Of a stretch of 64,000 nt of DNA, positions 1 through 14,400 are shown piece after piece. The stretch is from Atrichornis clamosus (Eukaryota; Chordata; Aves; Passeriformes; Menuridae): contig WBMZ01000363.1 in assembly GCA_013400975.1 (NCBI GenBank), forward strand, positions 1 to 64,000, given 5' to 3'. The notes beneath the pieces are model-generated. The model was not told the DNA's origin. It did no database searches and worked only from the letters and a program-made list of their open reading frames with translations. Made by a program: the position numbers and the translations under genes. Each line of letters opens with the position of its first letter. Within the stretch, counting starts at the first letter, position 1.

Positions 1-700
1 CCGCCCGCGGCCGGGGCCGGGGCTGGGCGGGCGGCGGCGGCGCGCAGGGAGCAGCCAGTAGCGCGGCTCGGCGGCGGGGAGGGAGGCGGAGGGGGGCAAG
101 GCCGGGCCCCGAGAGTGGCGATGGGGGAGGGACCGGCGGGGGAGCTGCGGGAAGCGCCAGGGATTTGGCTCCCGGCAGCGCGGGGGCAGCATCCCCGAGC
201 CGGACCCACCCCCCGGGCTGTGCCCGGCCCCCTCCTCCCCGGCCCGGAGGTCTCTCCTGGCTCTGCCCGGTCGCCCACCCGCGCCGGCCGCCCCCTTCCC
301 GGGGCTGTCCGCGCTGCCCCGGCGCTCAGGGATGCGATCCCACTTTCCCACGGATGCGATCATCCCCGATCCCTTCGGCCCCGACGTTGAGGTCGGAGGG
401 GGTTGAGCATCGCTGCTGTTTCCCCGACGGGAGCGCGAAGGGTGAAATTCGCTTAAACTCTGTTCCTGAGGTGTAATTTTGCCGCCCGTCTCCCAACAGC
501 CGGGGCTGAGATCGCAGTTCATTAGCTTTGGATAAGGAATTGCTTTGGATAAGGAATTGCCCGAAATTAAACCAACACCGCCGGCACGTTCGCTCGTACT
601 GCGCGCGGAACGGGCTGGCGGGCGCGGGGCGAGATTGAGTGAATAAAAGTTATTTTCGCATTAGTGCTCCGGGACACCCTGAGGGAAAGCGCATCCTTAT
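1..700. promoter_or_regulatory. CpG island at left window edge, probable promoter
   Basis: The first 400 or so bases are extremely G+C rich with many CpG dinucleotides, and base composition falls to ordinary values by about 700. This is the usual signature of a vertebrate CpG-island promoter. The island is cut by the window edge, so its full size and the direction of transcription cannot be seen. It could serve gene 1, whose start-codon exon lies 1.7 kb downstream on the + strand, or a divergent gene to the left, or both. The open reading frames across it are a composition effect, with no recognisable protein. I could not place a first-exon donor with confidence. Confidence 0.6.
525..558 (+). 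repeat. 17-bp perfect tandem duplication
   Basis: Two identical 17-base copies (GCTTTGGATAAGGAATT) lie back to back on the downstream shoulder of the CpG island. The identity of the copies suggests a recent duplication. No function is evident. Confidence 0.9.
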
Positions 701-2407
701 GCACAGCAAAAACTCTCGGTGTTCATAAACGATCCCGACACCCGGGATTTATACGGGGACCAGCTCCGGCAAATCTTCTGGTCCGGGACGAAGCACACGT
801 GTAACAACAAAAATACGATCAGTGGTGCGGGAGGATTTAGAGAATGTTTGTCCGTCGTTAACCAGATACATGAGATGTACTGTTCATCCCCAATTCTTAA
901 ATGGGATTGCTATTCAGTTTTCTGCTGGTAAAAAATGACTTAAAATGCCCTTTCCTGGTATATATACGAGGTGCTTTTTGCAAGCGCTGGGTGTCTTCGT
1001 CTGACATCAGGGTTTGGGGGAGAGAAAAGCATTTGAGAAAAGTTTTTGCATTTTATGTCTTCGATAAAATAGTTATAAACGCAAGTGTAAACCAGAGAAG
1101 TTTTCCTGGGCTCCCTCCAAACCCAAATTTTCATCCCCTGTGTGATCTAAGCAGGGATGTAATAGCTGAAGGATTTTCAACCTTGTATTTCGTTTTAAAA
1201 GAAGTGAACAAACATTTTTGAGACAGAGAATAACTTAAAACTGACTGAGTTAAAGAATTATGATTTGGGATTTTCTCCTTTAATCATAAGGGGAGGTGTT
1301 TGAGGGTTTTTTTGGATGGTATTTTTTGTTTGGTTGGGGTTTTGGTGTGTGTAGTGGGGTTTTTTTTTTTCTTTTTCTGTTGTTATTTTGTTTCTGTCCC
1401 TGTTACTGTTTCTGATTCTGTTTTGCATCCTTTGAGGAAAGAGCTTCCCGTGTGTATTTGGATAGCCAGAACAGCAGGAAAAAAGTTTACATTGCGTTTA
1501 GCAAGGTGCCTTTTCCCTTCTCAGCTTCCTTGCCTTTGAGATTTATAACAGCTCCGCATCTCTTTAGAGCAGGGTCGCACTGGAAAATGCTGGTTTGAAG
1601 TCTGACGGGACAACAGGCATTTAAACCAAGCAGTTTATGGGGAAATCACAGCTAGAAAGGACATTTAAAGGACAAAGAACAGGTAGATTTTAAAAAAGCA
1701 ATTTCCCTCTGTGTTTGAAGACCTAAGCCGAAAATATTGTTCTCTAAAATTACAACAACTCTGTGTTTATCCATTTGGTCAAAAACCCCACGATCTTTGC
1801 AGGAGGGAGAGGAGCAGTCAGTGGTATCGCCGTATCGCTCGAAATTGAGGTTTTTGCTCCAGGGATTTGCTGTTTTTGGGCAAAGGCAGAGCCATCTAGA
1901 GGAACAGCCCGGCTATGGCGAGGCAGGGAGGGCAGTTTCCCTCACAGGCATGGGGCGCTGCCTTCGAGTTCTCCTTAGCTGATTTCTCTGCCTCCAACAA
2001 AGGAAACAGGTTAGAAAATAATGCTGAATTAGCTCTAATGAAAATGCGTGTCCTCAGAAAACTCTAGCTTGATTTACCAAATAGTTAGGAATGTGAAACA
2101 AAAATAGCTTTAGAGAGGCTGTTGCATAGCTGGGATGGCATGGATATGCAAACCAACACTTAATTTAAAGAGTGAAGAGAATAAAGCTTTGATGGTGTGA
2201 TGGCTGTAAAAACATTTAATTTTCTTAATGCATTTAAGCAAGTAGCGTGCAGAGTTGCCTCAAAATATCATCAGCTCTGAGTACAGACCTGTTGCTGTTC
2301 CCTTCTGCCAAGGCATGAGGAGAGCATGAAGAGATCCAGCACTCTGCCTCTCTGCTTCCTAAATGCTGCTTTTTTCCAGAGAGCTCTGGGAGACATTTGC
2401 CTTGCAG
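700..2407. other. Noncoding interval between CpG island and start exon of gene 1
   Basis: No coding exon, CR1 copy or RNA gene is recognisable here. A T-rich low-complexity stretch lies around 1300-1400. If the island is the promoter of gene 1, this is its first intron. The polypyrimidine tract and CAG acceptor at the right end (2401-2407) support that reading. Confidence 0.5.
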
Positions 2408-2465
2408 AAACGCACTGGGAAGCTGGCGGGAGATGGCGAAACACAAAACTGAAATCAGTTTCAAG
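2408..2465 (+). CDS. Gene 1, start-codon exon (11 codons)
   Basis: The exon is bounded by an acceptor (TTGCCTTGCAG) and a consensus donor (TTCAAG then GTAAGT). Its only ATG is at 2433 in a good Kozak setting (G at -3, G at +4) and opens MAKHKTEISFK, ending on a codon boundary (phase 0). The 25 bases before it are 5'UTR. The next coding exon recognised, at 18718, also starts in phase 0, which is why they are joined. The intron between would be 16 kb, so further phase-0 exons in it cannot be excluded. Confidence 0.6.
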
Positions 2466-5400
2466 GTAAGTCTGAGGCTACTGTCCATCGCGGGGAGCAG
2501 ACTCGGGGTTGAGTTTGAGCAGCTTTGCTGGTGCTGTGAGCGGGCAGTGAGGGGTGCCTGTGGCTCCTCGAGTTGGGCTGAGCTGTATCCCCAGCCAGCT
2601 GTGATTAAGTGCAAACCTCTCCAGTCAGCCGGAAAGTGTTTCAAGGCTTCCCAAGGAAAGGTGCTGCAGGAGAGCAAGGTCCTCCCCAGCCCTGCCTGGT
2701 GCTATCCTCACTGTTCACTTACAGGTGGTGCCCGTCCTTGTTGTGCATGCAGCAAGCACTTTTCCCCCTGCTGCTTTTCCCCTGGCTTTGCCTCTAAGGC
2801 CCTGTTCCTCTGAACATGTAGGCACAGGCTTAACTTTCCTGCTGTGGGTCTCAGGTGTAGGCACAGGCTTAACTTTCCTGTTGTGGATCTCAGGTGTGTG
2901 CAGCTGAACACGGAAACCTGAAAATGCTTCAGACCTGAGCACCCAGCCTCGCAGTGGGAACCAACGCCTGTACCCACCTGGGTCTCTCTCCTTTTCCCAA
3001 GGATGCTGGGGTCTAGGTGCAGGGTGTGTGTTGGAGGATTGGGACATAATAGCCCATATTGGTTGCCACTGGCTTTACCAGGAGGATAGAGAAAGCAGGA
3101 TCCCTTCAACGGCTCCAAATTGCTGCAACGAAGCAGGAACCACAGGTTTGGTTTGTTTTGGCTGCATTTGCAATGTAAGTCTCTCTTTTTCCCCAGAGCT
3201 GACAAGGTAGTAACCCTATAACCTAGATACAATTTGCTCATGAAGAATTTTTATATCTTTCTCCAGAGTGATCAATAAAGTTGGGAATGAGTTCTTCATC
3301 CTCAGGGGCAAGATGGGAAAATTATCATTTCTCTTGCAGTGGTCCAGTACTGTGGCTCCACCCTCAAGAACAGTAAGGAATTGACTAAGAGTAGCTCAAA
3401 CTAAATTTAAGATCTAGTATTACTCCCTTCCTTACAGCCAAGTGTATTCCTCCCTATTCTGGGTACTTTACACCTATTAATATGCTACAAGATAATCTCT
3501 TTTTTTTCACTCTGCCTCTGATTTGTCCTCCAAATGGCTAACAGAGAATATCTGATGTGTGCAATAGATGTTCCACTGCCATGAATTTGTGAAGGGTGTT
3601 CTTTGTATGCGTATACAGGTTGAAGTAATTTTTTATCCCTTACCTAAGGAGAATAATGTATATTCCTCCCTCTCTGTGTATAGTCATCTATTGGACTGAA
3701 GTTCTGGAGATCAAATTTTGCCAATTTGCCTTACGATAAGATCAGAGGTTTTCAAATCTTTCTGGATTTTTCAGACTCTACGATGTTTCCTGGGGGGGTG
3801 TCCTCATCCCACGATGTTCAGGCTACCAACAACAGAATGGGTTTGGTTTTGTTTCGAGTTCACAGTCTCTGTAAAACACTGCAGGCTGCAGACTGAGGGT
3901 TAGCACATATTTTCTCCGTGCATTCATATGGTGCTGAGCGTCATTGAGCCCCTGGACCTGGCCACAAATCAGGGAATAAATCATAGTTCATCTCAAGCTG
4001 TAGTTACTGCAGCACTTTAGGCTGCCTGGAGCAAACACCATCGCGGAAAGAAGCAGTTCTGCCCTGTGTCCACTTCTCACTGGTTTTTATGGCTGCTGTG
4101 CTCTCACGAGTGTTTCTGTGGCTGTGGACTGGGGCACTAATCCATCTTGAGAAGAACACCCTCTTCCCAATCCTTTTTTCTTTCCACTTTTTTCATCCCC
4201 TCAGGTTAGTTTTAGCCTGGGCCTGCCTAGCCCCTTCCTGCGTGAGAGCTTGTTAGCGACTGATTAGCCAAAGTTTTGATAAAAGCTTCGTTATTTGTAA
4301 CCTCTGTAAACTACCCGGAGCTGTGCTCCTAGTAAAGGTGGGATTAAATAGACACCTTGGGAGTGAGAGAGTTGCAAGTGGGAATTTCAGAGTTTTGGGG
4401 GACAGAGGGATGTGGCAGGCTTCAGTAGCTCTGCATATCAGAGGTGATTTTACCCAAACTGGGAAAGAAGCCTGACTTTTGTGTTTTGGGGGAAAAGGAA
4501 CCTGGTGGGAGACAGAAGGAAGTTAACTGTTTGTGTGTGGATTACGCACACGCTCCAGGAGTTTGGAAACACGTTTGCAGAAGCTCTGAGCACCCTGCAT
4601 TCCTCCAGCCTCTCCTCGGGCTGAAGATTCATAAAAAGTATTTTAAAATCCTCACTCCGATCCCATGAATTTATTCCTTCCTTGTTTTATTTTTGCAACA
4701 ATAAAAAAGTCCACCTGACAATGACGTGTGCCTGACTTGGTACTATGGAGTTGTGTCTTTTCTGGGAAGAGTGTTCAGGAAGGGGCTTCTTCCCTCCTGG
4801 TTAAAGCAAGAAGCTGACCTGGGCTGAAATAAAGCATCTCCTTGCTTTTTACATGTTTTTGATGTGTAGTGGGATATTTGAAATGGAACTTGGTGCTCTG
4901 GGCTGGTTACCCTGTAGTGATCACTCCTATAGGGTAAGGTAAAGGCCAGTATCTTTTGGTCTTATTTCGTCTGAATAAGTCACGTCTGCTCTGGAATGAG
5001 TAACAGAAACAGAAAAACATACAATTATGGTCAGCTAAGGTAAAAATAATCAAAACTGTTAGTAGATGAAGGCAGTAGCTGCCATCACCACCACCACCAC
5101 CACAAGGAAACGGAGGAGTATTAAATTAGTATTTCTTTCCCATGTTTGTCTGGGGGAGAAAAAATCAGATAGTGTATTTGTTTCAGGTGCTGGTGAAAGA
5201 TCATCCATTAATAACTAGGGATTATGTTAAGTAGCAACCACATAAATGAAATATTTTATGATCAGCTAGTCCTGGTAATTCACAGCCAAGAGTTTCAGAA
5301 CTCTCTGAACCAGGAACATATAATGTGGGCCATTAATGCTGGATTTTTGTTTTGGGACACTGGGAGGGTTTTAGAGGACTAAGAAAGCTGATCCTGGCTC

Positions 5401-8400
5401 ATTTGGCAAATGATTTGGACGTCAGTCCATCACTGTCAAAGGCAAGAAATTGTGGGCACATCACTTGATGAATGAATTCTTAAAGGAATGAAACTGATGC
5501 CAATGAGTGTGTGTACATAGAAATTATACCTTGTCAAATTAATTTGCTGTTGTTCTCCAGCAAGAGGGAGCAACTCTTGATGTAACAGATTTCTGAAAGT
5601 ATTTGTTTAAAACTGTCTTGGAGGTGGATTTTTACAAAATGGTATAAAATCACCATGGTGCAAATTAAGTGGATCCAAGAGGTTAAACCAAGACCTCAGA
5701 ATGTCACTTTGAAAAATGAGTCCTTGAATCTCTTCTCAGGGAAATTTTGTGGAAATTGGTTCATTATTCTCTTTCTTTCATCGATTTAGGGGGAAAATAA
5801 AGAATCAACATCTACTGAATGTGTAGGTGTCTAAAACTGAGGCTGTGGAGTGTAAAATAATGAACAGTTCACTGACACAGAGCTATCTCTGCATGGGAAT
5901 GGGGAGCAAATGGGCAGAATGTCTTCTGATATGGAGAAGCAAAAGGACACATTTAGGAAAAAAATCTGAGATGGAAGAGATGATGGAGTCTGTCTTAGAA
6001 ATTAATAGTATTTTTAAAAGTTGGGGTTCTTGTGAACAATCAGCTGTTCCTTGTTGTGATTTTGAGAAATAAGTCATAAGAATAAGAAATTATAATAATT
6101 TCATGTTGATGCTGTATGAAATTGTGATGGCACCTATAAAATCATGAGTAGCAGGGTAAAGTAATAGGGATGAAGTTGTTTATTATCCAGTCAAATACAA
6201 TACAAATGCCATCTGGGATTTAAAATAAAACTGGAACCATGTTCGTGAGCAGATACCAGCGCACACAAGGTGCAGCTATGACTTGAAACTTCTGAAGGAA
6301 CTCTCTAACAGGAAGGGAATATTATGGGTGACTTGTTTGTAGCCTATAAATATCTATGCAAAAGCTGAAGCACGAGGATAGGGGACAAAGTCAGAACAGG
6401 AGTCAGGGGCCAGAACTGAAGCAGGACCGATGGAAGGGGTTCAATTCAGCTGCACCCACAGAGATAGCTGTCCACAGTGACACTATAAAGGCTACTGCAA
6501 AGAAACATTTTGAAGTCAGTTCGCTCTGCTTGGCCATGTGGATGGTACCTGATAGCTGCAACTCGCTCAGTGTCTGATGAGGGCAAGTGGTCCAGCAAAA
6601 GTGTTGCTGCTAGTGGAAGCTTTGGCCAGCAGAAACAGGAATCTGAGACCACTCTGGGCCAAGTCTCACTGCTAATGAGCCAGTTAAAAATGTACCAGCA
6701 TAATACTGTGCGCTTTTGTAAAGCAGGTGGGCAGACAAAGGAGTGATGCCGCATGGGAAAACCTTGTTTTAAGACAGTGATGCAAAACACAAGAGCGGCA
6801 TCAGCAGGAATCACAGCCATAAAAAGAAAACCCTGTCAAACTCAAGGTTTGCCACCTCACAGAAATCAGCCTTTCTGTTCAGGGCTGTGGAACAGGTTCC
6901 CTGATGCTCACAGCTGTACGGGCTCCTGTGACAGATGCCGAGGAAAAACTTCCTTGATTTCTTTGAAGAATTTCGGGTGACTTTGCTACCAGTCAAGGCA
7001 CGGCCAAGCCTTACCTTGGGAGTGAACCAATCATGTGCCCAGTGACTGATGTTTGTGACTGACTGGCACGTGTCAAAGACCGGCAAAGACAATACTAACA
7101 GGACAGGTATGGCAAGTGCCTGCAGGCTTTCATGAGGCTCTACAGACCCCACATAAGCAAAAAGAAGTGCAAGTGCAAACTAAACAGGCAATGGAGCTGT
7201 AAAGCTCTGATTGGCATTTAGGAAGGCCAAAATTAACAGGTAGAGGAAGAGCAAAGGCCTGGTTTTCCCCTGGGGTCTTCTGCAGTCCTTGTCTCATCAC
7301 CTGTCTCAATATGTTTTGTTTAACTCTTCTTGGTGAGAAAGAAAGCAGGCAGCCACTGAGCCTGGTGTTGGAAAACATCCTCCACCTGGCCAGTGCTCAG
7401 CAGGATGCAGTGGTGAAAATATATATCCTGAGAAGAAATATACAGAGCAGAAGAGAAAATATCAAGGGCAGTCAAGGGGAATTGGTTTAAAAGCAAGGCA
7501 ACATTTTATTGTGAAAGTCCAAGTTAAGATGGTCTTTTATATTAGACATTAGGGAAGAAGAACTAGGGTATCCTCCACAGCATTAGTGCTGAGGAGAGCT
7601 CCCTGCTTTCAGAGAAGGACAGGCTGAAGAGATGGGTGAGATATTACCAGAGTTTTTACAGATGACCAATCAAGAGATTAAGAGATTCTCAGTGTTTGGA
7701 AGATTGTAATGCTTCAGAAGCAGGCTGACAAGGAGATCTTACTAGCTGATGTACACAGAAGGCTGAGAGAATTGGAATTGTTCAGCCTGGAGAAATGAAG
7801 ACTGAGGTGACCTTATTGTGGCCTTTCAGTACCTGAAGGGAGCGACAAGAGAGCTGGAGAGGGACATTTTACAAGGGCATGCATGACAGGGCAAGGGGGA
7901 AATGGCTTTAAACGGAAAGAGTGCAGGTTTAGATTGAGTATTAGGAAGAAATTCTTGCTGTGAGGGTGGTGAGGCCCTGGCACACGGTGGCCAGAGAAGC
8001 TGTGGCTGCCCCATCCCTGGCAGTGTCCAAGGCCAGGTTGGATGTGGCTTGGAGCAACCTGGTCTAGTGGAAGGTGTCCCTGCCCACAGCAGGGGGGTTG
8101 AAACTGGATGGTTTTTAAGGTTCCTTCCAACCCAAACTGTTCTATAATTCTATGAAAGGTCAGGAGGAGGAATCTGAGGGGCTGACAACGGATCAACGTG
8201 CCTGAGGCATGGGTCACTGACCCAACCAGGCACCTGTATGTTATCAGGAAAGAAAAGATCCCTTCAACAAGGAAAAGTGTCCTGGTTAGTGAGTTCCCAG
8301 AAGGGACGTTCCAAATTTTGTATGTTTCTTGATACCCAAGAAAATTCCTCACTGTGTTCCTTGCTGGAGGATTCAAAAAGTAAATTCAGTTTCCACAAAG

Positions 8401-11400
8401 CAAAAGGGACAGTACAGCAAAACCAGTGCAAGAGGCTGGTCACTGGCAAGTTCAGAAATATCAAGAAGCACTCCAGTTCTTCAGTTGCACAATTTCAAAA
8501 AGTCATTTGACCCAGTATGTTGCAATAGGTGTGTGGAGTGTCCTAGGGCTATATGATATGTGTAAGGAGCTGCTGAAAAACATTATGGGGAGGTGAGGTC
8601 AGCAGTCCTGGTCAAGAACAAGCTGAACAACTGGTTCGACACAATGACTGGAAGCAGACAGACTTGATAATTCACAGCAACTTCTGGAGCTGCCTGTAGA
8701 AAGTGAAGGATGGAGCTACAGTCACCAGAGACTTTGGGCAAAGTCAGAAGATCAAAAACCTGAGGATGATCACATCTCCAGCGGTGGTGCCAGTTCATCA
8801 GATGTGCAAGGTCGGGTTGGCGAGTCCCGTGATGAATGATGCAGACCAAACATTGGCATGAGCCAGACATAGGCCAGGAGGAAAGGGGGAAAGGATGAGA
8901 ACTACACAGACAGGCAGCAGCTGGGTGGACAAGATGGACAGCCCCATTCATCTGAGGCATTTTACCACACAGGTCAGCAGCAGAACCCTCACAGAGATCT
9001 GAAGGAGGATGTAGCTGGCACACGTGGGCATAGGTCAGCTGAAACAGTCATGAAGAGACACAGACAAATGATGGAAGCAAAAATCAGGCTACTCAGTCTG
9101 TCCCTGTCCTTGCTTTGTGTGCAAAGAATGGTCGGGAAGGCAAAACAGACAAAGGCAGCTGGCTTTTCTAATGAAATATCACAGATTGTGAGGCCATGCC
9201 AGGACTGGGACAGTCAGCAGGAGGATGCCCAAAAGGGACAGTCATCTCTGCGAGGAAGCTCTGGCTGCTGGCTGGATGGATAACCTCTTTCAAGACACTC
9301 TGTTCTTTATTCTGGTAAAGGGAAGAGGATCAAGATACAGATGTTGAGAGAAATTGATTTATTGCTTTTCATTTGGATTTTTTGTTGTTGTTGGTTTACA
9401 GTTTTCTCAACAGAGGTGTGGAAGTTTATGTGCTGTATTTGCATCTGTCTCTGCAAACAGCTGCTTCTTAATGTTCCCTCAAAGACCCTTTGGGTCTGCA
9501 GTCTGTGGATCGAAGGGGTGGAAGACATAACAAAAGGAACCTGGATTGCTGAGCACAGAGGAGCACTTGAGAATGACTGGTAACTGCCCTTAATGATCAT
9601 TTCTTTGTGGGACAAAAAATAAAGGGCAAACCTCTCTGAAAATGGAGATGGCAAAGACAAAGGAACTGGGAGGGAAAAGGCACAAAGGGTAGATTTTTTG
9701 CATGCAGCAGTTCCAGTTCATCCTGAAGCAATGAAGCTGCTTTGAATTTCCAAACATGGGACCTGTGTCACCAGGACAGTCTAATGTGCCAGAGCCCTGA
9801 CAGACAGCAACCAGCACCAAGCATGTGGAAGAGGGAAAATCCAACTCAAATTTCCACACTCTCCTCTTGAGGTGTAATCTGGCTATATACAAGTCAGGAG
9901 ATTTCTGCAGAGTGGTGAATTCACATCGCATAGTCCCAAAGTTTTGGATGGGATCCCTTAAAAAAAAATGTTCAGGATGGAGAGAACAAGATGATTTAAT
10001 CTGGGTTGTAGGAAGGGTGAGTGAGATAGAGGTGATTGAGCAGCATCAAAGGATGGTGATCAATTTGAATTTCCCCAGAAGTGATGTTGATGCCTGTGTT
10101 TCTTCTCCCCGTGCTTTTTCTTTAATTAAATACCGAATGTTCCATTAGTAGTTGGAATAACATGCTGTTCTTGAGGAAAAGAAAACCCAAGTAATCCCTT
10201 TATCTGCTAAAATAGATGATTTCTAGTAGATTAAACAATGGCCTTTCAGCTACCAGAGCATAGTTCAGGCCGTAATTGAAGTCCTCTCCTTGGCCTCTCC
10301 TCGGTCCCTCGCAGCCAGCAGTCCGTGGAGCCCCATCATCAGAGATAACCTCAGTGACTCTTGTCTGCAGTGAGTGTTTCTCCAGATGAGGAGATTAGTC
10401 AGAGATAAAGCATATTACCTGAAAATAATAAGTGATTACGGTCCCGGACTGTCTCTCCGCATTCATTTCATGCTGGTTAACCCTTGCAAAACTGGCTGCT
10501 GCTTGGGTTTAGGTCTTTAAAGAGGAGGGAGGGTGAAGGAAGGTTTTCAGTGTCTGAGTGGAAAAGGAGCAGTTTTGCCTTTTGTTGTCTGTTTCATTGT
10601 CTGGGTGGGGATTTCTGGGAATGGCAGGAGGCATGGCTGCAGCCCACAGTCCTTGGAGGAGCCGGAGCTGTGCCTTGTGGGGTTCTTGTGGGATGGCATC
10701 ACCCCTTCCTCCCCTTGCTGGTCAGCTTGAAGCTGTGAGGACTTCGAACTCCCTTGTAAGTCATCTTCCATTTACCTGATAGCAGCATAGGAAGACACTG
10801 GATGCCCAGAACATAGCCAGTGGCTCTATTTCCACTGCTGCATTGAACAGGACCGTGCCATGGGCCCAGCCAGTGACCTGCAATAGTCCATGCTGCCCAA
10901 TTATTAGCATGCACCAGGCATGCTCTGGGATTCACCACACTCTCCCTTCCCCAGGCGTGGATCAGAGGCTATAAGCTTCTCAGTGGGCAGTTTCCACAGG
11001 ATCAGTCTGTTACTGGGAATGCTGGCTGGGCTGTGTGGAGCTGAGCTCACGGCCAAAGAATAGTCCCTGGTATTTTTTCCAGCATGGATGTAGCTACTCT
11101 GAGTTGACAACACAAAAACATTTATAGCTTCTGCATTCATTCATCAGCAAGAGATCCAGAGATATACAAAAACCTTGTGAAGTTTTTATAGCAAATTTTC
11201 CAACATGTCTAGAAGGAAAAAATTATCATAGAGCAGTTTTCTAGAAATTCAGGTTGGTTGCCTAGGTAGGATGGAGAGAAGAAATGCAAAAGAAAAAAGT
11301 TGAAGAAATGCCTTGAAATCTGTTTATGGGGCCCTCTGTCATTACCATTGCTCACTGAGTGAGCTCCTGTGCTGCAGAAGGTGTCCTGGTGGGAAGATAA

Positions 11401-14400
11401 TTTCCTTGGTCTCCCTGCAAATATTACAGGTGAAGTCCTGGCCCTACTCAAGTCACTGGGAGTTTTGTTGGCGGCTTCATTAAGACCGCTGCCATTTCAT
11501 TCATAAAAGGCATCTTCCCAGTTCCTGTGCCATTACAGCATCCCCTGTCTGTCATCAGGCTGGTCCCTGTGAGTGAGGGTTCATCCTTCTTCCTCTAAAT
11601 GCTTCATCGGCTGCTCCCTTGAAAACTGTAAATAAAGGCCGCTGGGAATAGCTTTTCTGCTTGACCCCTCACCTGAAATGAAAATAAAGGTGACTGAATT
11701 TCATCCTGACGTGGAGCTCCTTCCCAGGCTGGCTCTTTCCCGTGGCTGTTGACAGTTACCTGCCAAGCCCCATGGTTACCTTTGATTTTGCCGTAAAGAC
11801 ACCTCCGTGCTTAGGATGGCTCTGGGACTGTAATCCTCTCTGCAGCCTTAACCAATTTATGGGGTAACCTGAGACCAGGCTCTCTCTTCCCCATGATTTT
11901 TCCACTTGTTAACACTCACCGAAGGCATCAACAAACTGAATGCAAAGGGTTTATTTTGTTGCGTGGCCGGAGTTGGTGAATATCTGCTTGCACACCTGCT
12001 GTGAATCTCAGCCTTCAGAAAGTAGCTGCATGTTCTTGCCACGTTGAAATGGCACAGCATTTTAATTCCCCAAAGTGTGCTGCTAAAACAAATGCTTTGT
12101 TAGCAAAACTCAGGCAGTACTCCAAGGAGCTGTTAAGAGCACAAGTGAGGATTCAGCAAAGTGGGATTTATCCACAGTTTTGCCACAGATTTTCTGTGTG
12201 ATCTGTAGCTTGCTTTGTCTCAAAGTGCTTCATATTTAAAATCTTTCAAGTTGACGTCCTTTATGTGTCTTGTGTATTTAGACTGTAAGCTCTTCAGGGC
12301 CAGGGCTTTTTTGTTTGCATAGCAGCTTTTATAATAACTCCCTGATCTCTAGAGGACCTACCTGTGTCTGTATAACACAGCTATGAAAGAGGAGGCTCAA
12401 CTTCATCGCAGTGAATAATTCTGGTATTAGTGGAGGACACGAGCCCGGGTCCCTGCTCCCTAACCTGCATTATTTGGCTTTTTTAAAGGAAATCTTAGGG
12501 CAGATAATTTACACGGCAGCGGAAGTAGAAGGAGGATCCCTGGGGAAAGCAAACACTTGAGACTTCAAGGTGGGATGACTTTGGTGGCACACTTCTCTAA
12601 TGACCATCTGATCCAGGAGGTGCCTGCTTCCTAAGCACAGATCAAAGACAAAAGGTGACTTCTGAAATGACATGCAACCACCTCTTGCATTGCTTAAATT
12701 CTCTCCTCCTGCTAGCGTTTGATCTCACTTTACTTTTCCTGTCACTGGAAGCAGGTGCTGGCTTTATTCTCCCCGACCAGTTTAGATCAGCTGAACAGCT
12801 CTGATGGCTGCAGTGAGAGAATCTCCCAGGGGCAGACCCAGTCTGACCCTTGGAGCAGTCGATGGGAAGGCTCCTCTTCACTGCAGTCAGCTGTGGACGA
12901 GGTCTGGATGAAGCGATTCGGAGTGGTCGTTGTCGTGCCAAACTTGCCTTTAAGAAGCAGATGTGGTTGTAATTGAGGTGAGACTCAAGGGAAGCCCAGC
13001 TGGCTGACACCCAGGAGCTCCTCCAGCCACATGGGCATACAGCTCAGGGATTTTCATGATGTGCTAAAGCTGCACATTTCCTCTTTGTGTATTGTTAGCA
13101 AAGGCTTGTGCTTGTTACTGTGGGCGCTCAGCTCTATACGGTGACTCTGCTGACTGTTGGTGAAAATACCCAACACAGACCATGAGATCTGCGATGAATT
13201 TGGTTACAAGTGACAGGAATAAATCAAACCAATGTCATATTGTAACCAGAGTTACATTAGATCAAGAGCTTCCCCAGGATTTGGGTCACTTGTGTGAGCT
13301 GCTCTGAATTTCATCTGTTGTTCCCATTTGTCTGTAACACTGCTCTGCTTTACTCATGTCAGCCTGTCACTAATTTTAACCTGCTTCTTCCAAGGAGAAA
13401 GAGAAGCAGAATTTACCTAACAGGCAAGCTCTTAACAAAGCCTGGGATACCTGATACACATAATGGTCCCAGAGGCATGTTTACTTTGGGCTGAGTGAGT
13501 GAGTGAAAACCATTTTGGAAGGACTTTTTCACCTCCAGCAACTTAACCTAACGAGGAGAAAAGTGATGTGGTTAAAGGGCTGTTTAAACAATGGCATTAG
13601 GGAGCAGATTTAGGTTCCCCAACCATACAGATATGTATTTGCCTTGCACAGGTGCATAAATATGCCATGATTTATATCACAGGACACATCGCATAGACAG
13701 TGATGAGATTGCAGCCACCCTCTGCTGATGGGTGATTTTTGGGGGATAACCAGGAACAAACAGTTGACTGTTTTAGCAGGTTACAGCAGAACAGTCCAGA
13801 GACTTGGCACACCACCACTGAGTTCACCAGCTGCCCTTGTCTCCCGTGCAGAGCAGTGTCTGTGTAACAGGGAGTTTGACTTTGAGGGCTCAGTCCTGTG
13901 AGTGGCTCAGGTGGCTGGAAGAGAGCTACAGGGGCCTCAGATTTAATCTCAAGGACGCTGCTTGTTTCTGCTCCCAGGATGCCATAAATGCCCCACCAAT
14001 TCATCAAGAAACCAGGCGAGAAGGATGAAACAAATAACTCCATGGGAAACGTGCCCATGCTGGACGGCTGCACTGCCATGAAAGTTCATGTTTTTAGACC
14101 CAAATGGGTGACTGACCTCATGCTGACAGAATGGGCTGTCAACACTCGTCCCTTGAAGAAGAGTCCCCCTCCTTGTGCTTTGTCTGCTCGTGGTGATGAC
14201 CTGAATGGAGATTCCCAGATTACACCCTGCTTCTTCCACGCGCTGGGGGTCCTGCTTACCCATCACTTCCCTCTTTCAACATCCTCATGGGGGCAATGAA
14301 TCTTATTCCTGGCCCAAAGAGCACTTGTCAAGGGCTGGGCTGACAGGGAGGTATGGCCTCCTTGGCCATATTTTTGTGCATTGAATTGTTGATAGCTGAG

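Noticed and set aside
7813..8376. 187-codon - strand open frame
   Set aside because: It is antisense to the CR1 fragment and runs into flanking sequence; no protein motif.
6240..9040. Possible endogenous retrovirus or LTR remnant
   Set aside because: Several broken frames in both directions looked suggestive, but I found no reverse transcriptase, protease or gag motif, no paired LTRs and no primer-binding site. Only the CR1 part at 7751-8155 is clear.
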